DNA of 7,937 nucleotides, from positions 1 through 7,937 of the forward strand of contig NZ_SJDU01000075.1 of NCBI RefSeq assembly GCF_005518285.1, read 5' to 3'. Every line of letters begins with the position of its first letter. Position 1 is the first letter of the stretch. A program made the position numbers and the translations under genes. The notes beneath the pieces were generated by a model. That model did not search any database. It was not told the DNA's origin and saw only the letters and a program-made list of their open reading frames with translations. Origin of the DNA: Brachyspira catarrhinii (GTDB lineage: Bacteria > Spirochaetota > Brachyspiria > Brachyspirales > Brachyspiraceae). Of this stretch, positions 5,722 through 7,937 are shown in pieces.

Positions 5722-5747
5722 TTTAAGAAACTAATTTTATTAAAGTG
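5722..5747 (+). promoter_or_regulatory. Weak translation start region of tlyA (GTG codon)
   Basis: The 23 nt between the upstream stop and the GTG contain no GGAG-like motif at normal spacing; only AAGAAA (5725-5730) and AAAG touching the start are purine-rich. Translation may depend on ribosomes finishing the upstream gene. The neighbouring genes with ATG starts mostly have clear GGAG or AAGGAG sites. Confidence 0.5.
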
Positions 5748-6470
5748 AGATTAGACGAATATCTTTTCAAAAACGGCTATACGATAAGTAGAGCGAAAGC
5801 GCAGGATATAATTCTTGCGGGATGCGTTTTTGTAAACGATATTAAAGTAACTTCAAAATCTCAAAATATAAAAGAATCCGATAAAATTGATATTATTCAA
5901 AACAGAAAATATGTTTCCCGAGCGGGCGATAAATTGGAAAAAGCATTTTTGGAATTCAATATTTTGGTTAAAGATAAAATATGTTTGGATATAGGTTCTT
6001 CCACTGGCGGATTTACCGATTGCCTTCTTCAAAACGGCGCTAAAAAAGTTTACGCTTTGGATGTCGGGCATAATCAATTGGTTTACAAATTAAGAAACGA
6101 CAAAAGAGTTGTTTCGATTGAAGATTTTAACGCTAAAAATATAAAAAAAGAAATGTTTGAAGAAATTCCTTCAATTATCGTAAGCGATGTTTCTTTTATT
6201 TCGATAACGAAAATAGCGCCCGTTATTTATAGAGAATTTAAATATTTGGAATTTTGGATTAGTCTGATTAAACCGCAATTCGAAGCGGAAAAATCGGACA
6301 TACCGAAAGGCGGAATCATAAAAGACGATATATTGAGAGAAAATATTTTAAATAAAGCGATTAAAAAAATTGAAGAAATCGGGTTTAAAGAAATCGGCAG
6401 GACAATCTCGCCAATAAAAGGAACTAAAGGCAATATAGAATATTTGGCGTATTTTGTAAGGAGCGAATAA
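5745..6470 (+). CDS. tlyA: TlyA family rRNA 2'-O-methyltransferase / haemolysin
   Basis: A 241-residue protein matching the TlyA family. An N-terminal S4 RNA-binding domain (about 1-60: MRLDEYL...SRAKAQDIILAGCVFVN) is joined by YVSRAGDKL to an FtsJ/RrmJ-type methyltransferase domain. The SAM-binding motif is CLDIGSSTGGFTD (80-92), followed by ALDVG (104-108). The likely catalytic K-D-K-E tetrad is Lys63, Asp148 (SDVSFIS), Lys176 (KPQFE) and Glu232 (GNIEY). TlyA in mycobacteria methylates 16S and 23S rRNA at capreomycin-binding sites. In Brachyspira hyodysenteriae it was named for haemolysis, which may be indirect. The sequence strongly recalls the Brachyspira form. The start is GTG at 5745, supported by the family's MRLDEY opening; the Shine-Dalgarno signal is poor. 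It follows the exported-protein gene by 23 bp. Confidence 0.95.
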   Translation: MRLDEYLFKNGYTISRAKAQDIILAGCVFVNDIKVTSKSQNIKESDKIDIIQNRKYVSRAGDKLEKAFLEFNILVKDKICLDIGSSTGGFTDCLLQNGAKKVYALDVGHNQLVYKLRNDKRVVSIEDFNAKNIKKEMFEEIPSIIVSDVSFISITKIAPVIYREFKYLEFWISLIKPQFEAEKSDIPKGGIIKDDILRENILNKAIKKIEEIGFKEIGRTISPIKGTKGNIEYLAYFVRSE

Positions 6471-6472
6471 TT

Positions 6473-7669
6473 TTATTTATTTGAAGTTCGCATGCTATAT
6501 ATTTTATAATCTTCATAAAAAGCGTCTATATCGTTTACCAATAAATTTCCGTTTTTCGATATTGAAATCGATTTTATTTTTTCCAATTCGTTTTCAATAT
6601 CTTCGTTATAATCGATTCCAATTATGGAACAAATATCGTAAATATTGTAAGGAAATTCTATTTTTGTAATATCTCTAAATAAAAGCTCGTTTTTTATAAG
6701 CGCCTCTATGATTATGATAAATTTGCTCGTTATATTGTTCGCGTTGAAAGCTTTTATTCTCGATATTGTCATCTGTATTCTCATACTCATTATTTTTGTC
6801 AAATAAAGTCTTATATTTTTGTCGACATATAATAAATTTATAATCTCTTCTTTTTTTACCGCTTGAATAATAGAATCTTGCAAAATTATCGCCGTAGTGG
6901 AAAGCGCCTGATTTTTGGAAGTTGGAGCGTATCCGTTAATAATATCTCCGTCAATCGCCACTCTTCTCGTAACCTGCTTTGAATTAAAAATATTATAAAC
7001 TCCCACTTTTCCGAATTTTATTATATATAAATAATCGTTGCTTTGAATTTCCGTGTATAAACAATAACCTTTTTTATATTTATAAACATTATTGTCTATC
7101 AATTCTGGCTCTTTAAAATCTTCTATTAAAGGCTCGATTTCCAAAATCAATTTATCAATTTCTTTAACTTTTTCTTTATTACTTTCATTATTAGAATTTT
7201 TATAATTATTAAATATTTTATAAGCCGCTCCGTAAAATCCGTTATTATAATAAATTTTTCCCATTTCGATTATATCCGAAGTTTTTGCCTCGCTTTGAAT
7301 ATAAGGTTTATTCGCTTTATTCAAAAAATAATAATATCTGTCGAGCCATCTTTCCAAATTGAGAAGAAGATAATCATACATTTTATTTATTATGCTTCTA
7401 TTATTTATATTTTCTATTTCTTGAATATTCATTTCCAAAAGTTCCACATCTTCTATTGCCTTTACGGTAGAGCTAATCGGTTCGTTAATTACCGCGTTAA
7501 AAAATCCTATAATCTCTCCCGCTTTATATTCGACTGAGTAATTATCCGCAAAATAACTGTATGCCACTACCGTTCCAGAAACGATTATATAAAAAGTATG
7601 TTTAGGCTCTTGTCCTTCTATATATATTATAGAATCTTTTTTGAATTTGACAGTTTTTGAATCGCTCAT
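6473..7669 (-). CDS. Regulator-like protein with two cyclic-nucleotide-binding-like domains
   Basis: A cytoplasmic protein of 398 residues. The first CNB-like domain (about 5-110) has the FKKDSIIYIEGQEPKHTFYIIVSGTV opening and AGEIIGFFNAVINEPISSTVKA. The phosphate-binding cassette keeps G51-E52-x-x-G55, but the Arg that contacts the nucleotide phosphate in CRP (R82) falls at Ile65. A TPR-like helix pair follows (about 130-158: IIEMGKIYYNNGFYGAAYKIFNNY). A second CNB-like domain (about 193-310: YKYKKGYCLYTEIQSNDYLYIIKFGKVGVY, then DGDIINGY) also lacks that Arg. The C-terminal 80 residues resemble a CRP-type winged helix (FIIIIEALIKNEL...YDICSIIGIDYNEDIENELEKIK), without a confident DNA-reading helix. 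It may sense another ligand or respond to protein contacts. The start codon has only a weak GGGTT site (minus strand, 7676-7680). It converges on tlyA with 2 bp between stops. Confidence 0.85.
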   Translation of the reverse strand: MSDSKTVKFKKDSIIYIEGQEPKHTFYIIVSGTVVAYSYFADNYSVEYKAGEIIGFFNAVINEPISSTVKAIEDVELLEMNIQEIENINNRSIINKMYDYLLLNLERWLDRYYYFLNKANKPYIQSEAKTSDIIEMGKIYYNNGFYGAAYKIFNNYKNSNNESNKEKVKEIDKLILEIEPLIEDFKEPELIDNNVYKYKKGYCLYTEIQSNDYLYIIKFGKVGVYNIFNSKQVTRRVAIDGDIINGYAPTSKNQALSTTAIILQDSIIQAVKKEEIINLLYVDKNIRLYLTKIMSMRIQMTISRIKAFNANNITSKFIIIIEALIKNELLFRDITKIEFPYNIYDICSIIGIDYNEDIENELEKIKSISISKNGNLLVNDIDAFYEDYKIYSMRTSNK

Positions 7670-7758
7670 ATTTTTAACCCATTAAATATTTTTACTTTAT
7701 AATTATAAAACCGATAAATATGGAATAGATAAAATATTAAAATAGTTTTATTAAAGGA
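7670..7758 (-). promoter_or_regulatory. Gap between prfB and the CNB-domain gene, with a 14-bp palindrome
   Basis: The 89-nt gap holds a perfect 14-bp palindrome, TTTATAATTATAAA (7696-7709). On the minus strand it contains TATAAT (7702-7707), 32 nt before the ATG at 7669, so it may be the -10 element of a separate promoter and an operator overlapping it. No acceptable -35 box was found 16-18 nt upstream and no clear terminator for prfB is visible, so read-through from prfB is also possible. Confidence 0.35.
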
Positions 7759-7937
7759 TTATTTCTTAATCTGCTGTTTCAAATAAGACGCTATGAACTC
7801 GTCAATATTTCCGTCCATAACGGAGTTCATATTTCCGCTTTCATAACCCGTCCGCAAATCTTTAACCAACTGATAAGGTTGAAACACATAACTTCTGATT
7901 TGATTCCAATATTTTTCGTTTTTTCCCGCTTCGCCTT
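7759..7937 (-). CDS. prfB: Peptide chain release factor 2, C-terminal end (partial)
   Basis: Only the last 58 residues are in the window; the gene continues past the right edge on the minus strand. The reading begins [18 protein letters not shown], continues [16 protein letters not shown] and ends [18 protein letters not shown] before a TAA at 7759-7761. The pattern QIRSYV...P-Y-x-L-V-K-D-x-R-T-G...DG-x-[IL]-D-x-F-I is the RF2 C-terminus, distinct from that of RF1. RF2 recognises UGA and UAA stop codons and triggers peptide release on the ribosome. The catalytic GGQ loop, the SPF anticodon-like motif and any programmed frameshift near codon 26 lie outside the window. Its stop codon is 89 bp upstream of the CNB-domain gene on the same strand. 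Confidence 0.95.
   Translation of the reverse strand, partial: GEAGKNEKYWNQIRSYVFQPYQLVKDLRTGYESGNMNSVMDGNIDEFIASYLKQQIKK

Noticed and set aside
5154..6433. Several minus-strand open frames of 68-74 codons opposite the exported-protein gene and tlyA
   Set aside because: Short antisense shadows of well-supported genes, without start signals.
6481..7537. Plus-strand open frames of 62 and 80 codons opposite the CNB-domain gene
   Set aside because: Their composition is what AT-rich antisense sequence gives (many Ile, Phe, Tyr), and the sense frame is clearly the coding one.
7720..7758. Rho-independent terminator for prfB
   Set aside because: Only AT-only stems of 4-5 bp can be drawn on the minus strand, too weak to call.

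Overview
The window looks like chromosomal DNA from an anaerobic spirochaete, most likely Brachyspira. It is strongly AT-rich (by eye around 30% G+C). The TlyA protein at 5745-6470 reads like the Brachyspira 'haemolysin' TlyA, and the wording of the other proteins fits that group. The assignment rests on recognition, not a database search, and the species is not determined.

Layout. Positions 1-187 hold a palindromic repeat and the probable promoter of a two-gene plus-strand unit: an unrecognised 193-residue protein (188-769) and an alpha/beta hydrolase with a complete Ser-Asp-His triad (808-1629). A probable rho-independent terminator follows at 1636-1664. Positions 1630-2002 carry no convincing gene. 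They hold an array of ATTGC...GCAAT palindromic repeat units and a perfect 20-bp palindrome. On the minus strand, glgA (glycogen synthase, 2533-4026) is followed after 11 bp by a DJ-1/PfpI-family protein (2003-2521) whose nucleophilic cysteine is replaced by glycine. A divergent promoter region (4027-4218) separates glgA from a plus-strand pair: a 500-residue exported protein (4219-5721) and tlyA (5745-6470). Converging on tlyA with only 2 bp between stop codons is a minus-strand regulator-like protein with two cyclic-nucleotide-binding-like domains (6473-7669). Upstream of it on the same strand is the 3' end of prfB, release factor 2 (7759-7937, cut by the window edge).

How the genes fit together. 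The core parts are housekeeping: carbon storage (GlgA), ribosomal RNA methylation (TlyA) and translation termination (RF2). The 188-1629 pair and the repeat-rich gap look like the accessory part. Two nearly identical 33/34-nt repeat copies lie on either side of that pair, at 40-72 and 1952-1985.

I found no clear evidence of a new multi-gene system. The most interesting signals are the structured repeat family, where one stem position varies as G-C, A-T and G·T between copies; the Cys-less DJ-1 protein linked to glgA; and the double-domain CNB protein that lacks the phosphate-contacting arginine.
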